The notes under the pieces: generated by a model
Databases searched by the model: none
The model's input: the letters and a program-made list of their open reading frames with translations, nothing else
What the model was told of the DNA's origin: nothing
In this document: one piece after another, positions 36,190 to 44,908 of the stretch
Numbering within the stretch: position 1 is the first letter of the stretch
Layout: each line of letters opens with the position of its first letter
From: an uncultured Rhodospirillales bacterium
GTDB lineage: Bacteria > Pseudomonadota > Alphaproteobacteria > ATCC43930 > CGMCC-115725
Assembly: GCA_903822185.1 (NCBI GenBank)
Contig: CAIJOA010000018.1
Span: forward strand, 1-64,000
DNA: 64,000 nt
Direction of reading: 5' to 3'
Made by a program: the position numbers and the translations under genes

Positions 36190-37665
36190 TCATTCGGCGA
36201 AAGGCGGCGCCGTGGATGCGCCGCCTTTCGGTTCGGTGACGCGATAGACATCACCCAACGTAAAATTGCGTGCGCCCATGATGTGCGCCATCGGCTTGGC
36301 GATCGCATTGCCGCTGAGATAGCAAAAGCCCTCTGCGACAGCCGCGGTTACGACCGGCATTGTGCGGACACCGTCGAGAAAGAAATTGCAGAAGGCAGCG
36401 CGATCGGCCGTCCGCCGGAATTGCTCCATCAAGGTGAACAGCTTGCGCTCGGGCTCGAGACTGTTCGCGATATCTGCGCCGACGGCAAAGAAACTGCATC
36501 CCTTCAGCGCATTGAAATCCGTCGTCTCGATGGGAAGCCGCGCCGATACCTGACGGCAGTGCGGGCGCAGAACCCCCGTCAGGTCGATCATGCGCGAAGA
36601 GGGGACGCCGCTCGGAATATCGGTGAGGCAGGTGAGCAAAAGTTTCTGCATCTCCGGCGTGATGACCCGGCTGAGTTCTTGGCTATAGCGATTGCGTCCT
36701 GCGGCCGTCGCGATCGTCGCGAAATGGACGGGTAAGACAAACAAAAGAAAACGCGACGCCGCCAGGCATTCCTTAAGCGCCTCTGCCACGGCGCCGCACA
36801 GCATGAGATCGTCTTCGATCATTCTGCTTTCATCGAGCAGCGGGGCGTCATATGTCAGCTCGGGTCTATAGATCGGGATGACGTTGCTGCGCGCATCCCA
36901 TACCGGCCGCCACAGAATTTCGGCCTGGCGCGTCACTAAGGAGGTTTTTGCCACCGTTTCGGCGTGTGCGGTTTTATCCTCGCGCCGGAACCGGCGATGA
37001 ACCGTGGCATGCGGCAGTTGAGATCGGATGACCGCATCCAGGGTCGGCAGACTTTCGAAGGCGAGCGTTCCATCGACGGTCGTGACGGCGGTCGTAACGC
37101 AAAGCTTAATATCGGGATGCTCGCCGAAGAGCGTTTCCTCGATCATTTTTGCGATCAGGATGCACTTCGTTTGCGCGGCTTCGATGTCGAGGCCGCCAAA
37201 GACGATGATGAAATTTCCATTGTGCAGGGCGTAAGTATCTTCTGGCCAAAGGCAACGCTCGATGGCGCCACGCGCGACGGCTTCCACGCGGTCGTGAAGC
37301 TCCGCCCAGCGCGAACCGAGCCTTAGCTTTATGTTATCCAGACCGATCACGTTGACGCGTCCCGTTTGCGCCGTTCCGCTATTGGCGCCGATGATCTTTT
37401 CGAGCCGGGAAAAGAATGCGTCTTCCTCTTTGTCTTGCGAATGCTTCGTTTCGATTTTTGGATGTGGATTGGAAGCAACGATCCGAATTTGCGCGGGCGG
37501 ATCGAGAAATTCGGCGACGGTCTTACGGACGCGATTGACGATTCCGTTTTGCAACATGCGGCCTCGTTTATTCTCTTCTGACTTCACCATTTCACTATTA
37601 CGAGTGGAATTATGAACGAAAGATTGAGGAATGCTTCCTGACGCAATTGTCCCCGAAATGGTCAC
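36190..37665 (-). CDS. Unknown protein, possibly degenerate GGDEF/EAL-type
   Basis: This 491-residue cytoplasmic-looking protein has no signal peptide or clear membrane helix. Around residues 145-182 a stretch GNFIIVFGGLDIEAAQTKC is reminiscent of the GGDEF domain, but the catalytic signature is missing. The C-terminal part (LSGNAIAKPMAHIMGA) recalls the end of EAL domains, but the EAL signature itself is not seen. It might be an inactive c-di-GMP-type protein or something else; I would not assign activity. The start could lie 25 codons downstream (37590). Neighbours give no hint. Confidence 0.55.
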   Translation of the reverse strand: MTISGTIASGSIPQSFVHNSTRNSEMVKSEENKRGRMLQNGIVNRVRKTVAEFLDPPAQIRIVASNPHPKIETKHSQDKEEDAFFSRLEKIIGANSGTAQTGRVNVIGLDNIKLRLGSRWAELHDRVEAVARGAIERCLWPEDTYALHNGNFIIVFGGLDIEAAQTKCILIAKMIEETLFGEHPDIKLCVTTAVTTVDGTLAFESLPTLDAVIRSQLPHATVHRRFRREDKTAHAETVAKTSLVTRQAEILWRPVWDARSNVIPIYRPELTYDAPLLDESRMIEDDLMLCGAVAEALKECLAASRFLLFVLPVHFATIATAAGRNRYSQELSRVITPEMQKLLLTCLTDIPSGVPSSRMIDLTGVLRPHCRQVSARLPIETTDFNALKGCSFFAVGADIANSLEPERKLFTLMEQFRRTADRAAFCNFFLDGVRTMPVVTAAVAEGFCYLSGNAIAKPMAHIMGARNFTLGDVYRVTEPKGGASTAPPFAE

Positions 37666-37765
37666 AATTCACGTCGATTCACGATGAATCGGTTGAGCCG
37701 TCGTTAAGCAGGCAACGAATTGATTTTCCTCGGGTTGCACCGATGAAAATGGTTAGGAGCCTCGC

Positions 37766-37936
37766 ATGAACGAGAAAATCGATTCGAAGGATTCTAAGCG
37801 CCGCGGTCCGGGCGTTGAAGAAGGGCCGATGGGAAACGATCGGTCAGGCGAGCCGATTGAAAATACAAAATCCGAATCCGTGCAACCGGATGCCAAAGAT
37901 GCGCGTAAAACGCGTAACGGTCTCGGGCAGGTTTAG
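37766..37936 (+). CDS. Small hydrophilic protein (56 aa)
   Basis: A 56-residue frame with ATG at 37766 follows TTAGGAGCCTCGC, a good ribosome-binding site, and ends at TAG 37934-37936. The peptide, starting MNEKIDSKDSKRRGPGVEEG, is strongly charged and likely disordered. It is followed 6 bases later by the 62-residue gene. No family is recognised, though highly charged small proteins of this kind are often stress-related; that is a guess. Confidence 0.62.
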   Translation: MNEKIDSKDSKRRGPGVEEGPMGNDRSGEPIENTKSESVQPDAKDARKTRNGLGQV

Positions 37937-37942
37937 CCGGCG

Positions 37943-38131
37943 ATGACCGATGATGTGATGCCGCGCGGGACTTCGTATCGGATCGTTCCGCTGAAAGACA
38001 AAAGCTACGGCGTCGAGGTCCTGTCGCCGCACCGAGGGGCTTGGGTGATGGATTCTTTCCAGCGTGAATCCGATGCCGAAGCCTGGATCAAATCGCAGCT
38101 TGAGAAAACTGCCGAAGCGCATCCGGTCTGA
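37943..38131 (+). CDS. Small hypothetical protein (62 aa)
   Basis: The protein reads MTDDVMPRGTSYRIVPLKDK at its N-terminus and continues with YGVEVLSPHRGAWVMDSF and SDAEAWIKSQLEK. It looks like a small beta-beta-alpha cytoplasmic protein. It sits 6 bases after the 56-residue gene and is probably co-transcribed with it. No family name can be given. Confidence 0.62.
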   Translation: MTDDVMPRGTSYRIVPLKDKSYGVEVLSPHRGAWVMDSFQRESDAEAWIKSQLEKTAEAHPV

Positions 38132-38296
38132 ACCTACGCGAAGATCCAGATAGTGCGACGAAAAGGCATTTCGCCGTCGTTTCGCCGTGTGCCGATCCGC
38201 TGTTACACTGACCAGCGAATTTGGTGAGTGTCGCAGGCCCGTCATGCCCATCCGTTCCGCCCGCACGTTTCGGCCTGCCGTCCGGAGGTTTCCGGG

Positions 38297-39352
38297 ATGA
38301 GATCGTGGCTGCGCAGCGTCTTTTCCGACCAGCCTGAAAATTTGCGTACCGGGATCGTCGGGCTCTACGCGATTATCGGCGCGGCAAACCTCCTCGCCTG
38401 GGGTTGGGCGTTTTACGCCTTTCACGATTATCCCGTACTGTTGGGGACGGCATTCCTCGCTTATGGTTTCGGCCTCCGTCATGCGGTCGATGCCGATCAT
38501 ATCGCGGCCATCGACAACGCCACGCGTAAGCTGATGCAAGAAGGCAAGCGGCCGGTTGCGCTTGGCCTCTTCTTCGCGCTGGGTCATTCGACCATCGTAT
38601 TCCTCGCGGCGATCGCGGTCGCCTTGACCGCGGGCATGCTGCAAAGCCGCTTTCCGGCCTTGAAGGAAGTGGGCGGCGTTATCGGCATCACCATGTCGGC
38701 CTTGTTCCTCCTGATGGTGGCCGTGGTGAATCTATTTATCTTCGTTGCGGTGTGGCGTGTGTTCCGCCGGGTGCGGCGCGGCGACACACTGGCGGATGGC
38801 GAGTTGGATGCGTTGTTGGCGGGGCAGGGGTTCTTCGCCCGGCTGTTCCGCCCGCTCTTCCGGTTGATCCGCAAAAGCTGGCATCTTTATGCAATCGGCT
38901 TCCTGTTCGGTCTCGGCTTCGATACCGCGACGGAGATCGGATTGCTGGGGATCGCGGCGGCCGAAGGTTCGCGCGGTTTGTCTTTGTGGTCCACCTTGGT
39001 GTTTCCGGCGCTCTTCACGGCGGGCATGACGATGATCGACGCGACCGACAGCGTGCTGATGGTGGGCGCCTATGGCTGGGCTTTCGTCAAACCGATGCGC
39101 AAGCTCTATTACAATCTTACCATTACGTTCGCGTCGATCGTCGTCGCGCTGCTGGTCGGCGGGGTCGAGGCGCTGGGATTGGCCGTCGATAAGCTGGGCC
39201 TCACCGGACCTTTCTGGACCTTCATCGCGGGCCTCAACGAGAACTTCGGTAGCCTCGGCTATGTCGTCATCGGGATTTTCGTGCTCAGTTGGCTTGGCTC
39301 GATGATGGTCTATCGCGTCAAACGCTTCGGCGAGCTGGAAGCGCATCGCTGA
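38297..39352 (+). CDS. Nickel/cobalt permease, NiCoT family
   Basis: ATG at 38297 gives 351 residues (longer starts add a non-membrane lead). The key NiCoT motif, HAVDADHIAAIDN (H-x4-D-H), lies in the second membrane helix around residues 56-68, and GFDTATEIGLLG is also typical. Eight or so membrane helices are visible. It imports Ni2+ or Co2+ for metalloenzymes. The copper-chaperone gene follows 16 bases later, so metal homeostasis may be the shared theme. Confidence 0.92.
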   Translation: MRSWLRSVFSDQPENLRTGIVGLYAIIGAANLLAWGWAFYAFHDYPVLLGTAFLAYGFGLRHAVDADHIAAIDNATRKLMQEGKRPVALGLFFALGHSTIVFLAAIAVALTAGMLQSRFPALKEVGGVIGITMSALFLLMVAVVNLFIFVAVWRVFRRVRRGDTLADGELDALLAGQGFFARLFRPLFRLIRKSWHLYAIGFLFGLGFDTATEIGLLGIAAAEGSRGLSLWSTLVFPALFTAGMTMIDATDSVLMVGAYGWAFVKPMRKLYYNLTITFASIVVALLVGGVEALGLAVDKLGLTGPFWTFIAGLNENFGSLGYVVIGIFVLSWLGSMMVYRVKRFGELEAHR

Positions 39353-39368
39353 AAGAGTGGAGTGGTTT

Positions 39369-39848
39369 ATGCGTCGTCTCGTTGTGGCCCTCGTTGCCTT
39401 GTCTATGTCGGCTGTGTCGATGGCTCATGCCGAAGATGCCGGCATTCAGGTCGATCAGGTTTGGGCGCGGGCAACGCCGGGCGCTGTAAAAAGCGGTGCG
39501 ATCTATCTGACCATCGTCAATAACGGCAAGGCCGACGATCAATTGACTGCCATCACCTCGCCGGCAGCAGATCATGCCATGGTCCATGTGATGAAGATGA
39601 CCGGCAATGTCATGTCGATGCGGCCGGTGCCGTCTCTGACTGTGCCGGCAGGTAAGTCGATCAAACTCGATCCGGCCAGCGACTATCACGTTATGCTGGA
39701 AGGGTTGAAGGCCCCGCTGAAAGAAGGCCAAACGGTTGCCATAACCCTCACTTTTGCTCAGGCCGGGCAAAAGCAGGTCACGGCGACGATTGCCAAGGTC
39801 GGGGCGATGGAACCTACCGATATGGGCAAGATGCCGGGAATGCACTGA
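39369..39848 (+). CDS. PCu(A)C-type periplasmic copper chaperone
   Basis: The 159-residue protein starts MRRLVVALVALSMSAVSMAH, a signal peptide, and contains the copper site pattern H-x(n)-M ... H-x-M: HVMKMTGNVMSMRP and DYHVMLEGL. This is the PCuAC fold that delivers Cu(I) to the CuA site of cytochrome oxidase. The start four codons upstream is possible but less likely. It follows the Ni/Co permease. Confidence 0.93.
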   Translation: MRRLVVALVALSMSAVSMAHAEDAGIQVDQVWARATPGAVKSGAIYLTIVNNGKADDQLTAITSPAADHAMVHVMKMTGNVMSMRPVPSLTVPAGKSIKLDPASDYHVMLEGLKAPLKEGQTVAITLTFAQAGQKQVTATIAKVGAMEPTDMGKMPGMH

Positions 39849-40056
39849 CGTTAACGAGTCGGGACATAAGGACGTTTGTGACTTCGCCATCCATCCTTTT
39901 TGTCCGTGAACTTCTCCTAAGACGATAAATCTGAGGCTAAATCCACGCATTCGTGCGGTGTTTCAAGCCGCGTCATTTCTTCGTCTCCGAAGCTACACAG
40001 ATCCGTCATGTCCCGCTGCTACCCAGTCGTCGTTAAGAACCAACGACGGGTGTTGC

Positions 40057-40452
40057 ATGCAACAGACCACAACCAAACAACAAAAGCTCCAGGCTGCCGT
40101 CCGGCTGAGCTGGACCAATTTCATTCAATCCAAACGGCCGCAGCGGCCTTTCCTTCGCCTCGTACCGCCGGTTGTCTTGCCGCCGGTCGTGCAGCCAGAG
40201 CCGGAACCGGCGCTGGATCCGATCGCGCTAACAATCCTTGCCGTCAATCGTCTGGGCCTTGCCACGCAGCGCTGCGTCGCCATCGGTAAGGCGACGACGA
40301 TCACGGTGCCCGATGCGCGCACGGCTGAAATCTTCCGCGCGGCTCTGACCGAGATGCAAAAGAGCCGTCGTACCGACCGGTTGATCGACATCGTGGTCAC
40401 GGCCGAACCGGGCCCGGGCGGGCGAGCGCGCAATGTCCCCGTCGAAGCTTGA
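40057..40452 (+). CDS. Hypothetical protein (131 aa)
   Basis: The start at 40057 is chosen because a hairpin (stem CGTCGTT/AACGACG at 40028-40048) ends just before it, and the coding-like sequence begins here. The protein has a Pro/Val-rich N-terminal third (FLRLVPPVVLPPVVQPEPEP) and a C-terminal region with small alpha/beta character (IAVNRLGLATQRCVAIGK-like, TEIFRAALTEMQKS). It ends with a Gly/Pro-rich tail. No family is recognised. An intrinsic terminator follows. Confidence 0.6.
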   Translation: MQQTTTKQQKLQAAVRLSWTNFIQSKRPQRPFLRLVPPVVLPPVVQPEPEPALDPIALTILAVNRLGLATQRCVAIGKATTITVPDARTAEIFRAALTEMQKSRRTDRLIDIVVTAEPGPGGRARNVPVEA

Positions 40453-40457
40453 TACCC

Positions 40458-40482
40458 AGGGCGCCGAGAGCGCCCTTTTCTT
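40458..40482 (+). terminator. Intrinsic terminator (plus strand)
   Basis: AGGGCGC (40458-40464) and GCGCCCT (40470-40476) form a 7-bp GC-rich stem with a CGAGA loop, followed by TTTCTTT. It lies 6 bases after the stop of the 131-residue gene and before the LpxH-like gene. Confidence 0.85.
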
Positions 40483-40509
40483 TCGCCAGAACCGGGAAAC
40501 GGAGGCAGC

Positions 40510-41325
40510 ATGAATTCCATTCAAGAGGAAAAACGCTACCGCTCGATCTGGATTTCCGATCTCCATCTCGGCACCCGCGGCTGCAAGGCGGACTTCCTGC
40601 TCGATTTCCTTCGCTACACGGAATCCGAATATCTCTATCTCGTCGGCGACATCGTCGATGGCTGGCGCCTGCGTAAATCATGGTATTGGGCGCAAAGTCA
40701 TAACGACGTGGTTCAAAAGGTGCTGCGCAAGGCGCGCAAGGGGACGAAGGTGATCTATGTCCCCGGCAATCACGACGAATGGCTGCGCGGATATACCGAG
40801 ATGCATTTTGGCGGCGTGCTGCTGCTGCCCGAGGCCGTGCATGTGACGGCCGACGGCAAACGCATGCTGGTACTGCATGGCGATGCGTTCGACGGTGTGG
40901 TGCGTTATGCGCGCTGGCTCGCCTTTCTGGGGGATAGTGCTTACGAGCTGGCGCTGAAACTCAACAACGTTTTCAATTTCTTCCGTCGCAAGCTCGGTTA
41001 TCCCTACTGGTCGATTTCGGCCTATCTCAAATCGCGGGTGAAGAATGCCGTCCAGTTCGTCGGCGATTACGCCAATGCGATTGCCGCCGAAGCGAAGGCG
41101 CGTAAGGTCGATGGCATTATCTGCGGGCATATCCACCAAGCCGAGATCCGCGATATCAACGGCGTGCTTTATTGCAATGATGGCGACTGGGTCGAGAGCT
41201 GCACCGCCTTGGTCGAGCACTTCGACGGTAAGCTCGAGCTGCTGCATTGGATGGACATCCGTCACCTCGATCCGATGACGCCTTACGATCAGCGCGAGTT
41301 GGCTCTCGCCGACGAAGACGCATGA
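40510..41325 (+). CDS. LpxH-like calcineurin-type phosphoesterase
   Basis: The 271-residue protein has the five metallophosphoesterase blocks: SDLHLGT, GDIVDGW, GNHDEW, LHGDAFD and GHIHQAEI. It belongs to the group annotated as UDP-2,3-diacylglucosamine diphosphatase, which in lipid A synthesis cleaves the pyrophosphate of UDP-diacylglucosamine. Many alphaproteobacteria use LpxI for that step, so this protein could instead act on another nucleotide sugar-lipid. The overlap with the following glycosyltransferase (ATGA) supports an envelope glycolipid role. Confidence 0.85.
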   Translation: MNSIQEEKRYRSIWISDLHLGTRGCKADFLLDFLRYTESEYLYLVGDIVDGWRLRKSWYWAQSHNDVVQKVLRKARKGTKVIYVPGNHDEWLRGYTEMHFGGVLLLPEAVHVTADGKRMLVLHGDAFDGVVRYARWLAFLGDSAYELALKLNNVFNFFRRKLGYPYWSISAYLKSRVKNAVQFVGDYANAIAAEAKARKVDGIICGHIHQAEIRDINGVLYCNDGDWVESCTALVEHFDGKLELLHWMDIRHLDPMTPYDQRELALADEDA

Positions 41326-42344
41326 ATATCCTTCTCGCCACCGATGCTTGGTCGCCGCAAGTCAACGGCGTCGTGAGGACGATGCAGGCAGTCGTGCGCG
41401 AGCTCGAAGCGGACGGTCATAACGTTACGGTCGTCAGTCCGGATCGTTTCCGTTCGATCGCTTGTCCGTTCTATCCCGAGATCAGGCTGGCGATCGCGCC
41501 GTATGGCCGGCTCCGCCGTATCATCGCCGAAACGAATCCCGACGCGATTCATATCGTGACCGAGGGTCCGATCGGTCTCGCCGCGCGTCGTTGGTGCGTG
41601 CGCCACCGGTTTCAGTTCACAACGGCGTATCACACGCGGTTCCCCGAATATCTCGCCGCGCGCTTCATCGCACCGAAGCGGATCACCTATGGCTTGATGC
41701 GCTGGTTTCACGCCGGGGCGGAGCGGGTGATGGTCGCGACGGACTCGGTGCGCGGCGAACTAGCGGCGCAGGGTTTCACGAAGCTTGTCGCCTGGAGCCG
41801 CGGCGTCGATGCCGCGTTGTTCGCGCCGAACGTCCGTGCGGACTTACCCGAGTTTAAGCGGCCAATCTTCCTGTCAGTCGGGCGCGTCGCGGTCGAAAAG
41901 AATTTGGAGGCCTTTCTCGGTCTGGATTTGCCGGGATCGAAAATCGTTATCGGTGAAGGGCCGGCCCTAGCATCGCTTAAGCGGCAATTTCCCGACGCGC
42001 ATTTTCTGGGTCGCCACGAGAACGCCAATCTGGCGCGGCTTTACGCCTCGGCCGACGTGTTCATGTTCCCGAGCCGGACCGATACTTTCGGCTTGGTGAT
42101 GCTCGAGGCCTTGGCGTCGGGATTGCCGGTTGCCGCTTATCCGGTACCGGGGCCGTTGGATGTGATCGAAGGCAGCGGTGCCGGCGTTCTCGATGACGAT
42201 CTGCGCGTCGCGGCGCTCGGGGCGCTGGAAATCTCGCGGGAACGCTGCCGCGAACACGCGCTCAGCTTTTCATGGAAAGTCTGCGCCCGGCAGTTCCTGC
42301 AACAGTTATGTCCCGTGCGAGGGCAGCTTACGGCAGCGGAATAG
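41322..42344 (+). CDS. GT-B glycosyltransferase (family 4 type)
   Basis: The 340-residue protein has the GT4 layout: NGVVRTM in the N-terminal lobe, an RGVDAALFAP linker, GRVAVEKNLEAFL in the C-terminal lobe, and the E-x7-E sugar-nucleotide motif in FGLVMLEALASGLPVAA. It probably transfers a mannose- or glucose-type sugar from a nucleotide donor to a lipid, similar to MgtA/GtfA proteins. The start overlaps the phosphoesterase stop by four bases, so the two genes are co-translated. Its 3' end overlaps the binding-protein gene on the opposite strand by 17 bases. Confidence 0.88.
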   Translation: MNILLATDAWSPQVNGVVRTMQAVVRELEADGHNVTVVSPDRFRSIACPFYPEIRLAIAPYGRLRRIIAETNPDAIHIVTEGPIGLAARRWCVRHRFQFTTAYHTRFPEYLAARFIAPKRITYGLMRWFHAGAERVMVATDSVRGELAAQGFTKLVAWSRGVDAALFAPNVRADLPEFKRPIFLSVGRVAVEKNLEAFLGLDLPGSKIVIGEGPALASLKRQFPDAHFLGRHENANLARLYASADVFMFPSRTDTFGLVMLEALASGLPVAAYPVPGPLDVIEGSGAGVLDDDLRVAALGALEISRERCREHALSFSWKVCARQFLQQLCPVRGQLTAAE

Positions 42345-43314
42345 CGTAGCGGCGGTCGATGATCGCGTTGCCGTCGATCTCGCCTTTCAACATCCCCTCG
42401 GCCTTGTACCAGGCGATCTGGTGCAGGATGTCTTTGACGTCGATACGGCCCTGCGAATCGATATAGGTGATGCCGAGGCGGATATCGTTCTCCGGCTGTT
42501 CAGTCGCACGGGCGATGATCGAGACAATGTCGGGGGCGGTCGGACCAAAGCGCAGTGTCTCGTCGGGACCGGAAAAGGCGTCGTGATAATCCTGCGCGCC
42601 TTTGCGATAGGCGCGCAAGAACCGGGTCAGCATCGCGCCGCGCTCGTTCGCGATCTTGGTGCTGGTAAAGACGGCGCCCAATTGCCACGGCGCATAGTCC
42701 CCGACCCAACCGAGGAGCTTCGCGTCGCCATGCTGGATCGCGCCCATGACATAGGTGGCGGGAATGATCGCGGTATCTGCCGTGCCGCCCGTCACCGCGG
42801 CGATGCGGTTGGCGTTCGATTGCAATGGCAGGACGCGGATGTCTTTGAGGTCGATGCCGAACTTCTCAGCCAGCAGTCCAAGACTGTAATGCGGCGCGCC
42901 ACCGATTTGGCTAATGGCGACTGAATGATTCCTTAAGTCGGCGAGGGTCTTGAGACCTCCGTTCCAGGCGGCATTCGACGCGACCACCGCTTGATCCTGA
43001 TAGCCGGCGCGTTCGGCGCTTTGCCCTGCGATCATCCGCAACGCGCCCTGACCGGCGAGGCTGTAAAATCCTGCGGTGATCGCCGTCGCGCCGATATCGA
43101 CGTCACCTGCCACGGTGGCGACCGCCACCGGCTGCGCGGAATCAAACACGACGTAATCGAGCGTGATGTCCTCGGCGGCGAAATAGCCTTTCTCGCGCGC
43201 GACGAAGATCGGCCCGACGCCCGCGGTCTTGAGAAGGCCGAGCTTGATCGTTTCGGCGCAGGCCGCCTGTGCCGTCATCGCTAGAACGAGCGCTGCACAA
43301 ATCCATTTCGTCAC
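42328..43314 (-). CDS. ABC transporter substrate-binding protein, NMT1/SsuA-like (group 1)
   Basis: Start set at GTG 43314, which gives a normal signal peptide (TKWICAALVLAMTAQAACA) and 328 residues. An ATG at 43389 is in frame, but its first 25 codons lie in a palindromic repeat that translates to SRESGNP-WTPAFAGVT, typical of intergenic repeats. The mature protein has VGPIFVAREKGYFAAEDITLDYVVFDS, a LQSNANRIAAVTGGTADTA stretch and the C-terminal YAIPLP of group 1. Whatever the start, the 5' region is unusual. No transporter partner in the window; ligand unknown. Confidence 0.87.
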   Translation of the reverse strand: MTKWICAALVLAMTAQAACAETIKLGLLKTAGVGPIFVAREKGYFAAEDITLDYVVFDSAQPVAVATVAGDVDIGATAITAGFYSLAGQGALRMIAGQSAERAGYQDQAVVASNAAWNGGLKTLADLRNHSVAISQIGGAPHYSLGLLAEKFGIDLKDIRVLPLQSNANRIAAVTGGTADTAIIPATYVMGAIQHGDAKLLGWVGDYAPWQLGAVFTSTKIANERGAMLTRFLRAYRKGAQDYHDAFSGPDETLRFGPTAPDIVSIIARATEQPENDIRLGITYIDSQGRIDVKDILHQIAWYKAEGMLKGEIDGNAIIDRRYAIPLP

Positions 43315-43370
43315 TCCCGCGAAAGCGGGAGTCCATCTCGGCCATGGATTCCCGCTTTCGCGGGAATGAC
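43310..43370. repeat. Palindromic intergenic repeat element
   Basis: Two 26-base arms (43310-43335 and 43345-43370) are inverted copies with two differences, separated by 9 bases. Each arm itself contains an inner palindrome (TCCCGC...GCGGGA). The core resembles the GTCATTCCCGCGAAAGCGGGAAT elements spread through many alpha- and gammaproteobacterial genomes. It lies between the DUF3574 gene and the group 1 binding-protein gene and overlaps the possible start of the latter. Confidence 0.85.
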
Positions 43371-43392
43371 GATGAGAAGAAAGAGACATTTT

Positions 43393-43818
43393 TTACGGTG
43401 CAGTGAAGGCAGCGCAGGTTTGTTGTGTTACGACGCCGACCGATTGCTGACGGAACTGGCGGCGATAAGTTTCGACTACTGTGCCGATACGCTGTGCGGG
43501 CTCGCTGCTCGGGTCCGCCGCCACGATGAGAAGCTTGCCGGGTTCGCGAGCAAGCTTGCCGCTACGCGGATCGAGCCAGCCGCCTTCGGTATCGAGGACG
43601 GTAAAGCCGTCGGGAAAATTATCGGCGATGACCTTTTGCGCGAAGGTTTCCCATTCGATGTCGCTAAGCGGTTCGCGGCCGGGAATGTTACGGCCGAAGA
43701 ACAACTCGGCCACGACGAGCGGGCGCTGATTGGGCAGAAGACAAGTTTGACGGTTGTCGCGCGGCAGGGCGCCGCATCCGGTCAGGACGCAAAGAAGTAA
43801 AACGATCGCAACACGCAA
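43393..43818 (-). CDS. DUF3574 lipoprotein
   Basis: The 141-residue protein has a lipoprotein signal, LLLCVLTGCGAL, with the cysteine near residue 15. The mature part matches DUF3574, for example ELFFGRNIPG and DGFTVLDTEGGWLDP, family members of which have unknown function and sit in the envelope. The stop is 3 bases from the in-frame ATG of the binding-protein gene on the same strand. Confidence 0.85.
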   Translation of the reverse strand: MRVAIVLLLCVLTGCGALPRDNRQTCLLPNQRPLVVAELFFGRNIPGREPLSDIEWETFAQKVIADNFPDGFTVLDTEGGWLDPRSGKLAREPGKLLIVAADPSSEPAQRIGTVVETYRRQFRQQSVGVVTQQTCAAFTAP

Positions 43819-43842
43819 AATGAATGATCCAACCTGAAAGGG

Positions 43843-44862
43843 TTAAGCAACGCCCGCCGGACTCGCAGCAAAGGCGGGCATGATTTCGTCGGCAAAGGTT
43901 CTGAGAGTATCGAGTGATCCGGAGGGATCGACGATCAGGATATGCTGCACGCCGCCGGCTTCGAGCTTTTTCAGTTGAGCGATGATTTCGTCCGGCGTTC
44001 CCATCAGCGGCGCATCGTCGAACTCGACCGGCGGTCCAGCATAGCTTTTGAGCTGCGCGTAGCGTTCCGCGCCAGGGCCACGGGCGAGGGTGCCGATATT
44101 CTTCAGCATGTTCATCCGTGTCGCGATCGCCTTCTCGCGTTCGGCCGTATTGCGGACGATCTGCACGCCGCGTGTTGTGCCGACCATCGTCGGGTCGTAG
44201 GCGCGGCCGGCTTTGATACATTCTTCGCGGAACATGGCGACGCGCGCGATGGTCAGGTCCGTCGGCGCGATCTGGTCGAGCAGAAGGTTATAGCCTTCGC
44301 GGGCGGCGCGGCAGATCGACTCTTCGCTGCCGGCGCCAAGCCAGAAGGGCGGGTGGGGCTGCTGCGTGGGTTTCGGTTCGACCACGACGTTATCGAAGCG
44401 CCATCGCTTGCCCTGATGCGAGAAGCGGCCGTCGCTGGTCCAGGCCTTGCGGATAACGTCCATCGCTTCGTCGAAACGTTCGGTGGCTTCATCCGATGGG
44501 ATCGCGAAGCCTTTGAACTCGTCGTCGCGATAGCCTTTGCCGACGCCGAAATCGAGCCGGCCGTTCGACAGCATATCGACCGTTGCTGCCGCTTCAGCGA
44601 CGAGGACGGGATTATGCCAGGGCAGCACGACCACCGCCGTACCGAGACGAATGCTTTTCGTGCAGGCGGCAAGATAGCTCAGGAGGCCGAGCGATGCTGA
44701 GACTTGGCCCGCGCCGGTGAAATGATGCTCAACGACGAAGACGCTATGAAAGCCGAGTTCTTCGGCAGTGCGGACATAGGTAATGTAATCGCGATAACCC
44801 TGGCTATCGCCGACCGGGCCGTCGCCTTTGGACCTTGCACCGCCGAACAATCCGAACCGCAT
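43843..44862 (-). CDS. LLM-class flavin-dependent oxidoreductase
   Basis: The 339-residue protein fits the luciferase-like group: SVFVVEHHFTG, RLGTAVVVLPWHNPVLVAE, DMLSNGRLDFGVGKGY and the later PPFWLGAGSEESI, then GTPDEIIAQLKKLEAGGV. It lacks the extra C-terminal part of the long NtaA-like enzymes. It is preceded on the same strand by cinA with a 46-base gap, so it may be weakly linked to the ispDF-pgpA-cinA operon. Substrate unknown. Confidence 0.9.
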   Translation of the reverse strand: MRFGLFGGARSKGDGPVGDSQGYRDYITYVRTAEELGFHSVFVVEHHFTGAGQVSASLGLLSYLAACTKSIRLGTAVVVLPWHNPVLVAEAAATVDMLSNGRLDFGVGKGYRDDEFKGFAIPSDEATERFDEAMDVIRKAWTSDGRFSHQGKRWRFDNVVVEPKPTQQPHPPFWLGAGSEESICRAAREGYNLLLDQIAPTDLTIARVAMFREECIKAGRAYDPTMVGTTRGVQIVRNTAEREKAIATRMNMLKNIGTLARGPGAERYAQLKSYAGPPVEFDDAPLMGTPDEIIAQLKKLEAGGVQHILIVDPSGSLDTLRTFADEIMPAFAASPAGVA

Positions 44863-44908
44863 GACACCAGCTTAGGGAGGCGGCCCGAAGGTGACAACCG
44901 GGAAGCGG

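Noticed and set aside
38132-38296. Cobalamin or nickel-responsive riboswitch/operator before the NiCoT gene
   Set aside because: No conserved B12-box or NikR dyad could be found; only short direct TTTCGCCGT repeats.
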